Source: Rhizobiaceae bacterium
Lineage (GTDB): Bacteria; Pseudomonadota; Alphaproteobacteria; Rhizobiales; Rhizobiaceae
Length of the DNA: 37,108 nt
Direction of reading: 5' to 3'
Assembly (NCBI GenBank): GCA_905339215.1
Contig: CAJPFN010000106.1
Location: 1-37,108 of the forward strand
The position numbers were made by a program, and so were the translations under genes. The notes below the pieces were generated by a model. It was not told the DNA's origin. It did no database searches and saw nothing but the letters and a program-made list of their open reading frames with translations. Shown one piece after another: positions 1 to 8,773 of this stretch (its first letter is position 1; the number at the start of each line of letters is the position of its first letter).

Positions 1-813
1 TCCGGCATCGCCGTTCCCGTTCTCGGCCAGGGCACGTGGAAGATGGGTGAGCGGCGCGAGCGCTTCGCCGGGGAGGTGGCGGCGCTGAGGCTCGGCATGG
101 AACTCGGCATGACGCTGATCGACACCGCCGAGATGTACGCCGCGGGCGGGGCCGAGGCGGTGGTCGGCGAGGCGATCGCCGGGCGGCGCGACGACGTCTT
201 CCTCGTTTCCAAGGTGCTACCCTCCAACGCACGGCGCGCGGCGACGATCCGCGCCTGCGAGGCGAGTCTCAAGCGCCTCGGCACCGAGCGCATCGACCTC
301 TATCTGCTGCACTGGCGCGGTGGCGTGCCGCTCGCCGAGACGGTCGATGCCTTCGAGACGCTGAAGGCCTCGGGCAAGATCGGAGACTGGGGAGTCAGCA
401 ATTTCGATGTCGGCGACCTCGAGGAGCTGACGGCGCTTGAGAAGGGCGAGGCCGTCGCCGCCAACCAGGTCCTCTACCATCCGGGCAGCCGCGGCATCGA
501 CTTCGACCTGCTGCCCTGGCAGCGCCGCCACGGTATCCCGGTGATGGCCTATTCGCCGCTCGGCGAAGGCGAGCTGGCGGACGATCCTCGCCTGCGCGCG
601 GTGGCCGAGCGGCACGGCGCGACCGCGGCGCAGGTGGCGCTCGCCTGGACGCTGCGCAGCAGCGGCGTCATCTCCATACCCAAAGCGTCGCGGGAAGATC
701 ACGTGCGCGCCAACCGCGCTGCGGCCGACATCCGGCTGACGGAACAGGACCTCGCCGCTATCGACGCGGCCTTCCCGCCGCCGCGGCGCAAACAGCCACT
801 GGCGATGGTCTGA
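1..813 (+). CDS. Aldo/keto reductase, YeaE-like (5' end outside window)
   Basis: This is an NADPH-dependent aldo/keto reductase that probably reduces small aldehydes or ketones in the cytoplasm. The frame is open from base 1 and already encodes the first family strand ([17 protein letters not shown]), so the real start lies just left of the window; the ATG at 43 is internal. The AKR tetrad is visible: Asp in LIDTAEMY, Tyr in the same motif, Lys in FLVSKV and His in YLLHWRG. The GVSNFDV and [12 protein letters not shown] segments and the C-terminal IPKAS cofactor loop are typical. From memory it resembles E. coli YeaE, a methylglyoxal reductase, along most of its length; the substrate here is inferred. 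It converges with the next gene 22 bases away. Confidence 0.93.
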   Translation, partial: SGIAVPVLGQGTWKMGERRERFAGEVAALRLGMELGMTLIDTAEMYAAGGAEAVVGEAIAGRRDDVFLVSKVLPSNARRAATIRACEASLKRLGTERIDLYLLHWRGGVPLAETVDAFETLKASGKIGDWGVSNFDVGDLEELTALEKGEAVAANQVLYHPGSRGIDFDLLPWQRRHGIPVMAYSPLGEGELADDPRLRAVAERHGATAAQVALAWTLRSSGVISIPKASREDHVRANRAAADIRLTEQDLAAIDAAFPPPRRKQPLAMV

Positions 814-835
814 CCGGCTCGGCAGGGCTACCGTC

Positions 836-1234
836 TCAGCGGCGGCCCCAGACCTCGACATAGGTCGGGCCGTTGCCGTTCGGGAATTTGCCGTAGGTGA
901 AGCTGACGCTCTTGATGAAGCGCTCGCCGCCGACCAGGTCGATCGTGCGTGTGTGTCCGCCCTGCGGAATGAATGCGCGCACGCCGACGTCCTGCTTGGC
1001 GCCGTTGCCGAAGCGGATGTCGAGATCGTAGATCCACAGATTGTTGCCGCGAACGTGGAGGCGGATCTTGTCGAACCAGCCCCATGAGGCGCCGATCGAA
1101 ATTCGGTCGCGATCGATCAGTCCGTTGACCTTGCGCGTACCGAGCTTCACCCAGGTCGCGGCCTCGGCGGCCTGCGGAAGCATCATGGCCGCACCCGCGG
1201 CCGAAAGCGAAAGCATGAAACTGCGGCGGTCCAT
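836..1234 (-). CDS. Small Tat-exported DUF2541-like protein
   Basis: This is a 132-residue exported protein of unknown function. I chose the ATG at 1234 because GGAGGA stands seven bases upstream and the protein then opens with a signal peptide. MDRRSFMLSLSAAGAAMM carries the RRxF twin-arginine motif, a hydrophobic stretch and an AEA-A type cleavage site near residue 25. The mature part looks all-beta: a strand pair around WGWFDKIRLHVRGNN, a middle HTRTIDL segment and a C-terminal VSFTYGKF...VEVWG pattern. This recalls YaaI/DUF2541 proteins, which usually use a Sec signal. The family call rests on pattern similarity only. Tat export suggests it folds before transport. Neighbours give no functional hint. 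Confidence 0.7.
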   Translation of the reverse strand: MDRRSFMLSLSAAGAAMMLPQAAEAATWVKLGTRKVNGLIDRDRISIGASWGWFDKIRLHVRGNNLWIYDLDIRFGNGAKQDVGVRAFIPQGGHTRTIDLVGGERFIKSVSFTYGKFPNGNGPTYVEVWGRR

Positions 1235-1379
1235 TGCAATTCCTCCATTGCTATGCCGGTTTTCGATCATTCCCTTACGGCAGGTAGAATGAACCGCACC
1301 TGAAGGGCGCCGCCAAGTCCCGTTCACCACAATATCTTCGTGCGTCACGCGCGGCCTGCCAGGTCGAGGCTGGTCGGTC

Positions 1380-2137
1380 TCATGAGCCTTTCCGCGGAAT
1401 GAGTGCGGCGCGGATGCGTGCCACCCAGGCGGCCGCGTCAAGCCTCTGCCAGACCCGGGCAGGATCGGCGAGCGGTGCGAAGCGCCCCACCCAGACGGGC
1501 AGGCGCGATGGATCGCGCAGTTCTGCGAGATCCGCGACGATGACCACCGGCAGGCCCCTGAAGAACGGATCGAGCGGCGAAGTCTTCGTCACCACGATCG
1601 AGCCGAGATAGAGCCCTCCCAGGTGCGGTAGCAGTCGAGCCCGTTGCCGGCGAGGTTGAGCACGAAGGGAGAGGATGCATAGCGCTTCCAGACGGCGTGC
1701 TGGGAAACGCGCCGGCGCTGCAACTCGACATGGCCGCAGTCTGCGAGCAACTGCACAGCCTCCATCCGGTCCGGCGAGTTCAGGTTTAGGTCGATGTCGG
1801 TGAACACCTTCAGCGGCTGCGTCGAGAGAGGCGGCCGGCTCCGCGTGCCGAGGCGCATCCAGACGAGGCCGCCGGCGTAGGCATGATGCGCGCGGAACTC
1901 GGCGGCGTCGGCGAGGCTCTCGGTCGGCGCCAGCCAGTAGTCTTCGGTGCCGCGCACGTCACAATAGTGGGCGATTCCCTTCGACCATAGGCAGGGCATC
2001 GGATCGGCAAAGCCGAGCGGGTCGAACGTCGCCGCTCCCAGCCGCCGGCGCGCCGAACGGACGCTAGGCCAGAGACGTATCGCCCGACGCCCCCGTGACG
2101 CGCGGTTTTTTCCCGGCGTCGGCCGGCGATCTTGCAA
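1380..2137 (-). pseudogene. Decayed glycosyltransferase-like gene (frameshift, probable internal deletion)
   Basis: Two minus-strand frames together make one recognisable protein. The upstream frame (2137 to about 1616) ends in NLAGNGLDCYRTWE and then goes out of phase. The downstream frame (about 1616 to 1380) continues with LGSIVVTKTSPLDPFFRGLP, VVIVADLAELRDP and the C-terminal WVGRF...RVWQRLD region. One missing base near 1612-1620 explains the break: restoring it gives TWEALYLGSIVV, as in exostosin-type glycosyltransferase-like proteins. The middle also looks shortened. The strand WMRLGTRSR runs almost directly into DLNLNSPDR, whereas relatives I recall have a longer insert there. The 5' end is unclear because the open frame starts at a TTG. 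No intact protein is expected unless the base is a sequencing error. Confidence 0.72.
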
Positions 2138-2229
2138 GCCGGCCGCCGCTTGAGTAGCACTTCCGCTGGAGGCGGCCCGGGCGTCCGGGAGAGGACGGCC
2201 CCGACGGCGCGCCGCACCGGGAGGCGACG

Positions 2230-3216
2230 ATGTTCCGCTGGGGTATCCTTTCCACTGCCAAGATCGCGCGCGAGCATCTCATTCCCGCGATCCAGGACGC
2301 TTCGAACGGTACGCTGGCGGCGATCGCCAGCCGCGATCTCGACAAGGCGCGCGCACTCGCCGAGCGTAGCGGCGCGCCGCTCGCCTTCGGCTCCTACGAG
2401 GAGATGCTCGCCTCCGACGTGATCGATGGCGTCTACATCCCCCTTCCGACCTCGCAGCACGTCGAATGGGCGGTGCGTGCCGCCGATGCCGGCAAGCACG
2501 TTCTGGTGGAGAAGCCGCTGGCGCTGAAGGCGGACGACATCGCCGAAGTCATCGCCGCCCGCGACCGCAACCGCGTGCTGGTCAGCGAGGCCTTCATGGT
2601 CGTCTACCATCCGCAGTGGATCAAGGTGCGCGAACTCGTGCAGGGTGGCGCCATCGGCCGGCTGCGCCATGTGCACGGCGCCTTCAGCTACTACAATGTC
2701 GATCCCGACAACATGCGCAACCGGCCGGACCTCGGCGGTGGCGCGCTACCCGACATCGGCGTGTATCCGACGGTGACGACGCGCTTCGTCACCGGCGAGG
2801 AACCTCGGCGCGTGCAGGCCAGCATCGAGCGCGACCCGGCGTTCGGCACCGACATCTACTCGACGGTGAAGGCCGATTTCGGCGGCTTCGACCTGACCTT
2901 CTACCTGTCGACGCAGATGGCGGCGCGCCAGTCGATGGTGTTCCACGGCGACGAGGGCTTCATCGAGGTGGCGTCGCCGTTCAACGCCGGGCTCTACGAC
3001 GACCATCGCATCGCCATCCACGACCGCGGCCATGCGCAGGCGACCGTGATCCGCTTCCCGGCCACGCAGCAGTACCGGCTGCAGGTTGAGGCATTCGCCC
3101 GCGCAGCCGCAGGGGCGTCAGAGCGCGTCTTCACGCTGGAGGAATCGGTGTTGAACCAGAAGATGATCGACGCCGTCTTCCGCGCTGCCGAGCATGACGG
3201 ATGGGAAACCGTCTGA
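2230..3216 (+). CDS. Gfo/Idh/MocA-family NAD(P)-dependent oxidoreductase
   Basis: This is a 328-residue cytoplasmic dehydrogenase of the Gfo/Idh/MocA family, which oxidises sugars, inositols or related alcohols. The N-terminal Rossmann fold begins [20 protein letters not shown]. The signature EKPLA is at residues 94-98, with Lys95 as the conserved active-site lysine. The following [12 protein letters not shown] segment is typical of the subgroup that includes dimeric dihydrodiol dehydrogenases. The C-terminal sheet domain holds [18 protein letters not shown]-like sequence (GGGAGGCGACG) directly before the ATG supports the start. It is transcribed away from the glycosyltransferase pseudogene and converges with the ABC operon. 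The substrate cannot be told from sequence. Confidence 0.93.
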   Translation: MFRWGILSTAKIAREHLIPAIQDASNGTLAAIASRDLDKARALAERSGAPLAFGSYEEMLASDVIDGVYIPLPTSQHVEWAVRAADAGKHVLVEKPLALKADDIAEVIAARDRNRVLVSEAFMVVYHPQWIKVRELVQGGAIGRLRHVHGAFSYYNVDPDNMRNRPDLGGGALPDIGVYPTVTTRFVTGEEPRRVQASIERDPAFGTDIYSTVKADFGGFDLTFYLSTQMAARQSMVFHGDEGFIEVASPFNAGLYDDHRIAIHDRGHAQATVIRFPATQQYRLQVEAFARAAAGASERVFTLEESVLNQKMIDAVFRAAEHDGWETV

Positions 3217-3244
3217 GCCGCGAGACGTCGGACGGCACGACGGC

Positions 3245-4351
3245 TCAGGCACGGCGTAGCGCGTCGGCCGGCATCAATCGCACGGCGCGCCACGCCGGAT
3301 AGGCCGCACCCGCCGCGCATAGTGGAAGGGCGAAGGCGAGCGGCAGCGCCATGTCGGCCGCGCGCGGCGTGAAGGAGATGAAGCCGCCGATCGCCGGCAG
3401 GGAATCGAACAGGCCCGAGGCAAGCACGCCGATGACGACGCCGAGCGTGCAGCCGGCGAGGCCGATGAGCACACCCTCTATGACGATGAGGGCGACGATG
3501 CGCCCGTCGCTCCAGCCGATCGCGGCCATCATGCCTATCTCGCGGGTGCGCTCCTGCACCGAGATCAGCAAGGTGGCGAGCAGGCTGACGGCGCCGCTGA
3601 CCAGCGCCACCAGCGACACGGCCGAGGAGATCGCCTCGAGAATCTCGTAGTTCATGTCGTGGTCGAGCACCTCTTGGGTGTCCGAGACGACGACAGGGAG
3701 ATCGCGGGCGATTTCGGCGCGCAGCCGGGCGCGGGCCGCGTCATCGAGTTCGGCCTTCAGGCGAACGGTGAAGAAGCTGACCTGGCCCTCGCGCAGGGCG
3801 GCTTCCTGCATGGCGGCGAGCGGCATGATGGCCATGCTGCGGTTCATCGCCGTGGCATAGCCTGTTATGCCGACGATCTCGAACGTTTCGTCGAATAGGT
3901 CGATCTCCTTGCCCGGCGCGAGGCCGAGCCCTTCCGCAAGGATGTCGCCGACAAGGATCTCGTGGCGGTCGACATCGGGCAGGCGTCCCGCGAGAAGAGG
4001 GGTCCGGCTCCAGCCGGCAGGGTCCCGCGACCAGCCGCCGACGAGGATGCTCTGGTCTTCGCTGACGGTGAAGGCGTAGAGCTCCCCCGAAACGGCCTCG
4101 ACGCCGTCCATTGCAGCGATCCTGGCGCCAATGGCCTCGGGCAGGCGCGCGCTGAGCACCCCCGTGGCGTTCTTTGGTGCGACGACGAATTCGGCGCCGA
4201 TCTCGTCGAGCCCGTGGCCGATGCTTTCGGCGACGCCGCGCGCCAGCGCCAGCAGGGCGACCGCCGTGCCCACCGCCAGCGCGATGCCAAGCACGGTGAG
4301 CAGGGTGCGCGCTGCCCGGCGTGCGAGGTTGGAGAAGGCGAGGCCAGCCAT
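3245..4351 (-). CDS. FtsX/MacB-like ABC transporter permease
   Basis: This is a 368-residue inner-membrane permease of the FtsX/LolC/MacB type, which couples ATP hydrolysis to movement of lipids, lipoproteins or envelope substrates. One membrane helix lies at the N-terminus (LLTVLGIALAVGTAVALLAL). A periplasmic MacB_PCD-like domain fills roughly residues 40-230. Three C-terminal helices follow, with the FtsX signature ERTREIGMMAAIGW between them. The ATG at 4351 is two bases past the stop of the ATPase gene, so the two are translationally coupled. It is the last gene of the four-gene minus-strand operon. Only one permease is present, so the transporter is probably a homodimer, unlike heterodimeric LolCE. 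Confidence 0.92.
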   Translation of the reverse strand: MAGLAFSNLARRAARTLLTVLGIALAVGTAVALLALARGVAESIGHGLDEIGAEFVVAPKNATGVLSARLPEAIGARIAAMDGVEAVSGELYAFTVSEDQSILVGGWSRDPAGWSRTPLLAGRLPDVDRHEILVGDILAEGLGLAPGKEIDLFDETFEIVGITGYATAMNRSMAIMPLAAMQEAALREGQVSFFTVRLKAELDDAARARLRAEIARDLPVVVSDTQEVLDHDMNYEILEAISSAVSLVALVSGAVSLLATLLISVQERTREIGMMAAIGWSDGRIVALIVIEGVLIGLAGCTLGVVIGVLASGLFDSLPAIGGFISFTPRAADMALPLAFALPLCAAGAAYPAWRAVRLMPADALRRA

Positions 4352-4353
4352 TG

Positions 4354-5049
4354 TCACGTGACGTTCTCCCCCATGCGCCTGTCCTCGACGACATGGCCGT
4401 CCGAGAGTCTGACGATGCGATGGCAGCGCTCGGCAAGCTCGGTGTCGTGCGTGACGAGGACGAGGCTGACGCCGCGCTCGCGCTGCAGGTCGAGAAGCAA
4501 CGCGGCGACCTTTTCGGCATTGACGCTGTCGAGGTTTCCGGTCGGCTCGTCGGCGAACAGGATCAGCGGATCGCGGACCAGCGCGCGGGCGATGGCGACG
4601 CGCTGGCGCTCCCCGCCCGACATCTCGGAAGGCAGATTGTCCCGGCGGCCGGCGAGGCCGACGCGATCCAGCGCCGCCGCCGCGGCCCGACGTTGCTCGG
4701 CCTGATCGGCTCTGCCGCCCATGAGCGCCAGTTCGACGTTCTGCTGCGCGGTCAGCGTCGGCAGCAGGTGGAACTCCTGGAAGACGATGCCGATCGATTG
4801 GCGTCGCAGCGCCGCCCACTCGCGGCGCGACGAGATCTTCCGCCCCCGCCAGTACACGGCGCCGGCGTCGGGCTTGTCGAGGCCCGTGGCGATGGCGACG
4901 AGGCAGGACTTGCCGCTGCCGCTACGGCCGACGAGCGCGACGCTCTCGCCGCTGCCGATCGCGAGGTCGACGCCGTCGAGCGCGACGATGCGGCCGCCGT
5001 CGAAAGCCCGGCGGACGCCGGCAAGCGATAGAAGCGATTCGTCGCTCAT
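4354..5049 (-). CDS. ABC transporter ATP-binding protein (LolD/MacB-like)
   Basis: This 231-residue ATPase powers the adjacent FtsX-like permease. All catalytic motifs are intact: Walker A GRSGSGKS (41-48), Q-loop VFQEFH (about 89-94), signature MSGGERQ (143-149), Walker B LILFADE (162-168) followed by PTGNLDS, and the H-loop VTHD. The ADEPTGNLDS form and overall length are those of the LolD/MacB branch that handles lipids, lipoproteins and envelope stress substrates. The start overlaps the stop of the MlaC-like gene by four bases (ATGA), and the next gene begins two bases after its own stop. The transported compound is not known. Confidence 0.95.
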   Translation of the reverse strand: MSDESLLSLAGVRRAFDGGRIVALDGVDLAIGSGESVALVGRSGSGKSCLVAIATGLDKPDAGAVYWRGRKISSRREWAALRRQSIGIVFQEFHLLPTLTAQQNVELALMGGRADQAEQRRAAAAALDRVGLAGRRDNLPSEMSGGERQRVAIARALVRDPLILFADEPTGNLDSVNAEKVAALLLDLQRERGVSLVLVTHDTELAERCHRIVRLSDGHVVEDRRMGENVT

Positions 5050-5618
5050 TTGCGCCGCGACCTTGCGAGATCGGCAATCGCGGCGGCGACGTTGCCGTCA
5101 TGAACGGCGAGCGCGGCATCGAGGTCTGCGCGCAGCATCGCGACAACGCCGCGGCCGTCGACGGAAAGGTCGCGCGCGGTGAAGCCGAGCGCCCCCCCCG
5201 GGCGCAACGTCCAGACAAACACCGTTCCGGTATCGCCATCCTTCGGGAACTGGACGGTGAGCTTGATGCCGCCCTCGATCTCGCGCACGCGGCGGATGAC
5301 GCCCGGTCCGGTCGTCGGGCGGTCGGCGACGTCGACGCATTCGCTGGCGAGACGGTGGCGCACGGCGGCCTCGAGCGCCGTCTTCGCCGATGCGGCAAAG
5401 GCCTTCCAGCCCGGACCGCCCGTCCCCTCGGCGACGGCGCGGACGTCGAACAGGTCTGCGACCAGCGACCGGCAGGCCGGCTCGCGCCCGCCCGCACCCA
5501 CGGCGCGGATCTGATCGAAGCGGGCCTGGACGCGCTCGACGAACGTTTCGGGAGAGACCGCTGCGAAGGCGGCGGTCGCCAGAAACGCGATGAGAAATGC
5601 CAGATTGCCTGAGCGCAT
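5046..5618 (-). CDS. MlaC/Ttg2D-like periplasmic lipid-transport protein
   Basis: This is a 190-residue secreted protein. The ATG at 5618 gives a Sec signal peptide, MRSGNLAFLIAFLATAAFA; longer in-frame extensions only read through the upstream gene. The body follows the MlaC plan: an N-terminal ETFVERVQARFDQI helix, LFDVRAVAEG with a Trp in PGWKAF, then a beta layer IKLTVQFPKD...GTVFVWTL and DLSVDGRGVVAMLRADL near the end. MlaC proteins carry phospholipids through the periplasm. The start codon shares one base with the stop of the KAS III-like gene (TGATG) and the 3' end overlaps the ATPase by four bases. An MlaC-type carrier with an FtsX-type rather than MlaE-type permease is unusual. The family call is moderately sure because MlaC sequences diverge strongly. 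Confidence 0.75.
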   Translation of the reverse strand: MRSGNLAFLIAFLATAAFAAVSPETFVERVQARFDQIRAVGAGGREPACRSLVADLFDVRAVAEGTGGPGWKAFAASAKTALEAAVRHRLASECVDVADRPTTGPGVIRRVREIEGGIKLTVQFPKDGDTGTVFVWTLRPGGALGFTARDLSVDGRGVVAMLRADLDAALAVHDGNVAAAIADLARSRRK

Positions 5619-6664
5619 CAATATGTGAGCATCCCGTAGCCGAAGGATATTCCGGCGCCGGCGACGAGGAAACAGATCCTGTCGCCGCGTTTCACGCGGC
5701 CCGTCCGAATGGCGAAGTCGAGCGCGACCGGCATCGACATCGCGACCGTGTTGCCGAATTCCCCATGCGGGCAGAGCCATTTCTCCTCCGGGATGTGCAA
5801 CAGTTTGCGCAGCACCTCGGCTGCCTTTTGGCTTGCGGCATGCGGAATGAACAGCGCCACCGACGTCATGTCTAGCGTCGCCAGCCACGGACGAGTGGCT
5901 TCGACCATCAGCTGAATGGCGTTGCTGAAGAGGGGTTCTGAGTATGACAGGAACATGCCCGCGACAGGAACCTCCCGTCCATCGTCAGGGAGAAACGCGG
6001 CGGCGCTCGACAGCGGCAGCATGCATATGTCGTGAAGCGTACCCTTCGAACGGATTTCGATCTCGACCGGTTGCGTATCGTCGGGTTCCAGAAAGGTTGC
6101 CGTCGCGGCGGATCCGACCGTGAATCCCGCGAGGTTCTCCTCGGCGACCCGAGTTCCCTTGACCACCGGCATGATGATGTCCTGGAGCCCGTCCTCGACA
6201 CCGACCACCAGCGCGTTGCGATAGCGGCCGCTGGCCATCAGGGAGCCGGCGACCTCGACCGCGCGCATCCAGCCGGCGCAGGCCTCGACGACATCGAAAC
6301 AGGAGGCGTTGGTAGCGCCAAGGGCAGCCTGCACCGCGGCGGCGGTCGAAGGCTCCAGCCAGCCGCGCGAGACGCTGCAGTAGATGATCAGGTCGATGTC
6401 CTCGGCGCGCTTGCCTGCGGCGGTGATCGCCTCGGTGCCGGCGCGCTTGATCATGTCGATCGCGCTGCCGCGCCGGAACTCCGCGTTGATGAAACGCTCG
6501 CGGCTGCCGGCCCGCTCGAACATTCGGGCGATGCGGCTTCTGAGGTCCTCCTGCTCCGCAGAGCTCATGCCGGCGGCCGCGGCGCGCCGCGCCACCAGAT
6601 CCAGCATTCCTTCATTGTCGAAGAGCGTGTCCGGCACGACCATAGCCAGTGACGTGATGCGCAA
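5618..6664 (-). CDS. 3-oxoacyl-ACP synthase III-like (thiolase-fold) enzyme
   Basis: This 348-residue enzyme of the FabH/KAS III superfamily condenses or transfers acyl groups on CoA or ACP. The catalytic triad is intact: Cys129 in DVVEACAGW, His275 in FIPHAAS and Asn305 in GEFGNTVAMSMP, with the closing glycine motif VAGAGISFGYGM. FabH usually has IPHQAN around the histidine; IPHAAS here, and the long N-terminal helical insert (residues 25-60), point to a specialised KAS III rather than housekeeping FabH. It is the first gene of an operon with an MlaC-like carrier and an ABC exporter, so its product may be the exported molecule. A perfect FNR/FixK-type box lies about 115 bases upstream. Confidence 0.9.
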   Translation of the reverse strand: MRITSLAMVVPDTLFDNEGMLDLVARRAAAAGMSSAEQEDLRSRIARMFERAGSRERFINAEFRRGSAIDMIKRAGTEAITAAGKRAEDIDLIIYCSVSRGWLEPSTAAAVQAALGATNASCFDVVEACAGWMRAVEVAGSLMASGRYRNALVVGVEDGLQDIIMPVVKGTRVAEENLAGFTVGSAATATFLEPDDTQPVEIEIRSKGTLHDICMLPLSSAAAFLPDDGREVPVAGMFLSYSEPLFSNAIQLMVEATRPWLATLDMTSVALFIPHAASQKAAEVLRKLLHIPEEKWLCPHGEFGNTVAMSMPVALDFAIRTGRVKRGDRICFLVAGAGISFGYGMLTY

Positions 6665-6770
6665 GAATGCCCCCCCAAAGCGTCCGGCGCGGGCATCCTC
6701 GAAACGGGACGTCTCCGCGTGGATCCGTGACAGATTTACCTTTCATAAGCCTAAAGCGCTCGCCTGTCGC

Positions 6771-6786
6771 CTTGATGAGAATCAAG
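6771..6786. promoter_or_regulatory. FNR/FixK-type binding box
   Basis: The sequence contains TTGATGAGAATCAA, an exact match to the TTGAT-N4-ATCAA consensus bound by FNR, FnrN and FixK oxygen-responsive regulators. The flanking C and G extend the palindrome to six base pairs per arm. It lies midway between the divergent KAS III-like gene and ilvD. On the minus strand a weak -10-like TATGAA (6747-6742) would place transcription start near 6735, putting the box about 42-43 bases upstream, the usual class II activator position. Toward ilvD it would sit near -90. The motif is seen; the direction of regulation is inferred. Confidence 0.6.
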
Positions 6787-6893
6787 AGACGGTCCGAGCA
6801 GGGCAGGCGAGGCGTCCCGGGGTGACGAGCGGGTAGCCTCCGCGCCGCGATGCCGCTATAGGTTCCCGAAATCAGACAGCCCAGGACATGGAT

Positions 6894-8729
6894 ATGCCCG
6901 CCTATCGTTCCAGAACCACGACCCACGGCCGCAACATGGCCGGCGCCCGCGGCCTTTGGCGCGCCACCGGCATGAAGGAAAGCGATTTCGGCAAGCCGAT
7001 CATTGCCGTGGTCAACTCGTTCACTCAATTCGTGCCCGGCCATGTGCACCTGAAAGACCTCGGCCAACTGGTGGCGCGCGAGATTGAGGCCGCTGGCGGC
7101 GTCGCCAAGGAATTCAACACGATCGCCGTCGACGACGGCATCGCCATGGGACACGACGGCATGCTCTATTCGCTGCCGTCCCGCGAACTGATCGCCGACT
7201 CGGTCGAGTACATGGTCAACGCGCACTGCGCCGACGCGATGGTCTGCATTTCCAACTGTGACAAGATCACGCCCGGCATGCTGATGGCGGCGCTACGCCT
7301 CAACATCCCGGCGGTGTTCGTCTCGGGCGGCCCGATGGAGGCCGGCAAGGTCGTCATGCACGGTAAGAAGGTGGCCCTCGATCTGGTCGACGCCATGGTC
7401 GCGGCCGCCGACGACAAGATTTCCGACGACGACGTCCAGACGATCGAGCGCTCGGCCTGTCCGACCTGTGGTTCGTGCTCGGGCATGTTCACCGCCAACT
7501 CGATGAACTGCCTGACCGAAGCGCTCGGCCTGTCGCTCCCCGGCAACGGCTCGACGCTCGCCACCCATGGCGACCGCAAGCGCCTGTTCGTCGAGGCCGG
7601 CCATCTGATCGTGGATCTCGCCCAGCGCTGGTACGAGCAGGACGACGCCTCGGCGCTGCCGCGCAACATTGCCTCGAAGAAGGCCTTCGAGAACGCCATG
7701 GCGCTCGACATCGCCATGGGAGGATCGACGAACACGGTGCTGCACATCCTCGCCGCGGCGATCGAAGCCGAGATCGACTTCACCATGGACGACATCGACC
7801 GGCTTTCGCGCAAGGTGCCGTGCTTGTCCAAGGTGGCGCCGGCGAAGAGTGACGTGCATATGGAAGACGTCCACCGCGCTGGCGGTATCATGCGCATCCT
7901 CGGCGAACTCGACCGCGGCGGCTTGATCAACCGCGACTGCCCGACCGTGCACTCCTCGACGTTGGGCGACGCCATCGACCGCTGGGACATCACCCGCACC
8001 AATTCCGAGAGCGTGCGCGAATTCTTCAGCGCCGCGCCGGGCGGCGTGCCGACCCAGGTCGCGTTCTCGCAGAACGCGCGCTGGGAGGACCTCGACACCG
8101 ACGGCGAGAAGGGCGTCATACGCTCGGTCGACCACCCGTTCTCCAGGGACGGAGGCCTTGCCGTGCTCAAGGGCAACATCGCCCTCGACGGCTGCATCGT
8201 GAAAACGGCCGGCGTCGACGAATCGATCCTGAAGTTCTCCGGTCCGGCGAAGGTTTACGAGAGCCAGGACGCGGCGGTGAAGGCGATCCTCGGCAACGAG
8301 GTCAAGGCCGGCGACGTCGTCGTCATCCGCTACGAGGGTCCGCGCGGCGGGCCGGGCATGCAGGAGATGCTCTACCCGACGAGCTACCTGAAATCGAAGG
8401 GCCTGGGCAAGGCCTGCGCGCTGGTCACCGACGGGCGGTTCTCAGGCGGAACGTCGGGGCTCTCGATCGGCCACGTCTCGCCGGAAGCGGCCGAAGGCGG
8501 CGCGATCGGCCTGGTGCGCGACGGCGACATGATCGAGATCGACATTCCTGGCCGCAGCATCAACCTCCTCGTCTCTGAAGCGGAAATGGCCTCCCGCCGC
8601 GCCGCCCAGGATCGGGCCGGCTGGAAGCCGGAGCATCCGCGCAAGCGCAAGATCACGCCGGCTCTGAAGGCCTATGCGGCCTTTGCCACCAGCGCGGCAC
8701 TCGGCGCCGTGCGCAAGCTGCCGGACTGA
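6894..8729 (+). CDS. ilvD: Dihydroxy-acid dehydratase
   Basis: IlvD dehydrates 2,3-dihydroxy-isovalerate and its homologue in valine, leucine and isoleucine synthesis, using an iron-sulfur cluster and Mg2+ in the cytoplasm. The 611-residue protein matches E. coli IlvD almost end to end ([48 protein letters not shown]). Cluster-ligand cysteines are in [11 protein letters not shown] and [12 protein letters not shown]. Two in-frame ATGs lie close together. I chose 6894 because AGGA sits seven bases before it, while for the ATG at 6888 the same AGGA is only one base away; 6894 also gives the usual MPAYRS start. A GCTATAGG -10-like element at 6855-6862 suggests a short leader. The gene stands alone. 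Confidence 0.98.
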   Translation: MPAYRSRTTTHGRNMAGARGLWRATGMKESDFGKPIIAVVNSFTQFVPGHVHLKDLGQLVAREIEAAGGVAKEFNTIAVDDGIAMGHDGMLYSLPSRELIADSVEYMVNAHCADAMVCISNCDKITPGMLMAALRLNIPAVFVSGGPMEAGKVVMHGKKVALDLVDAMVAAADDKISDDDVQTIERSACPTCGSCSGMFTANSMNCLTEALGLSLPGNGSTLATHGDRKRLFVEAGHLIVDLAQRWYEQDDASALPRNIASKKAFENAMALDIAMGGSTNTVLHILAAAIEAEIDFTMDDIDRLSRKVPCLSKVAPAKSDVHMEDVHRAGGIMRILGELDRGGLINRDCPTVHSSTLGDAIDRWDITRTNSESVREFFSAAPGGVPTQVAFSQNARWEDLDTDGEKGVIRSVDHPFSRDGGLAVLKGNIALDGCIVKTAGVDESILKFSGPAKVYESQDAAVKAILGNEVKAGDVVVIRYEGPRGGPGMQEMLYPTSYLKSKGLGKACALVTDGRFSGGTSGLSIGHVSPEAAEGGAIGLVRDGDMIEIDIPGRSINLLVSEAEMASRRAAQDRAGWKPEHPRKRKITPALKAYAAFATSAALGAVRKLPD

Positions 8730-8734
8730 GCGAG

Positions 8735-8773
8735 TTGTTCCCGGCTCGGGCGGGCGCGGCTATAGTCTTGCCA
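8735..8773 (+). promoter_or_regulatory. Putative promoter giving a leaderless transcript
   Basis: A -35-like TTGTTC (8735-8740) and a -10-like GCTATAG (8759-8765) are 18 bases apart. The -10 element ends about seven bases before the ATG at 8773, so transcription would start at or next to the A of the start codon. No Shine-Dalgarno sequence is present in this interval. Together these suggest a leaderless mRNA for the winged-helix/TPR gene. The spacing and motifs are seen; the promoter is inferred. Confidence 0.4.
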
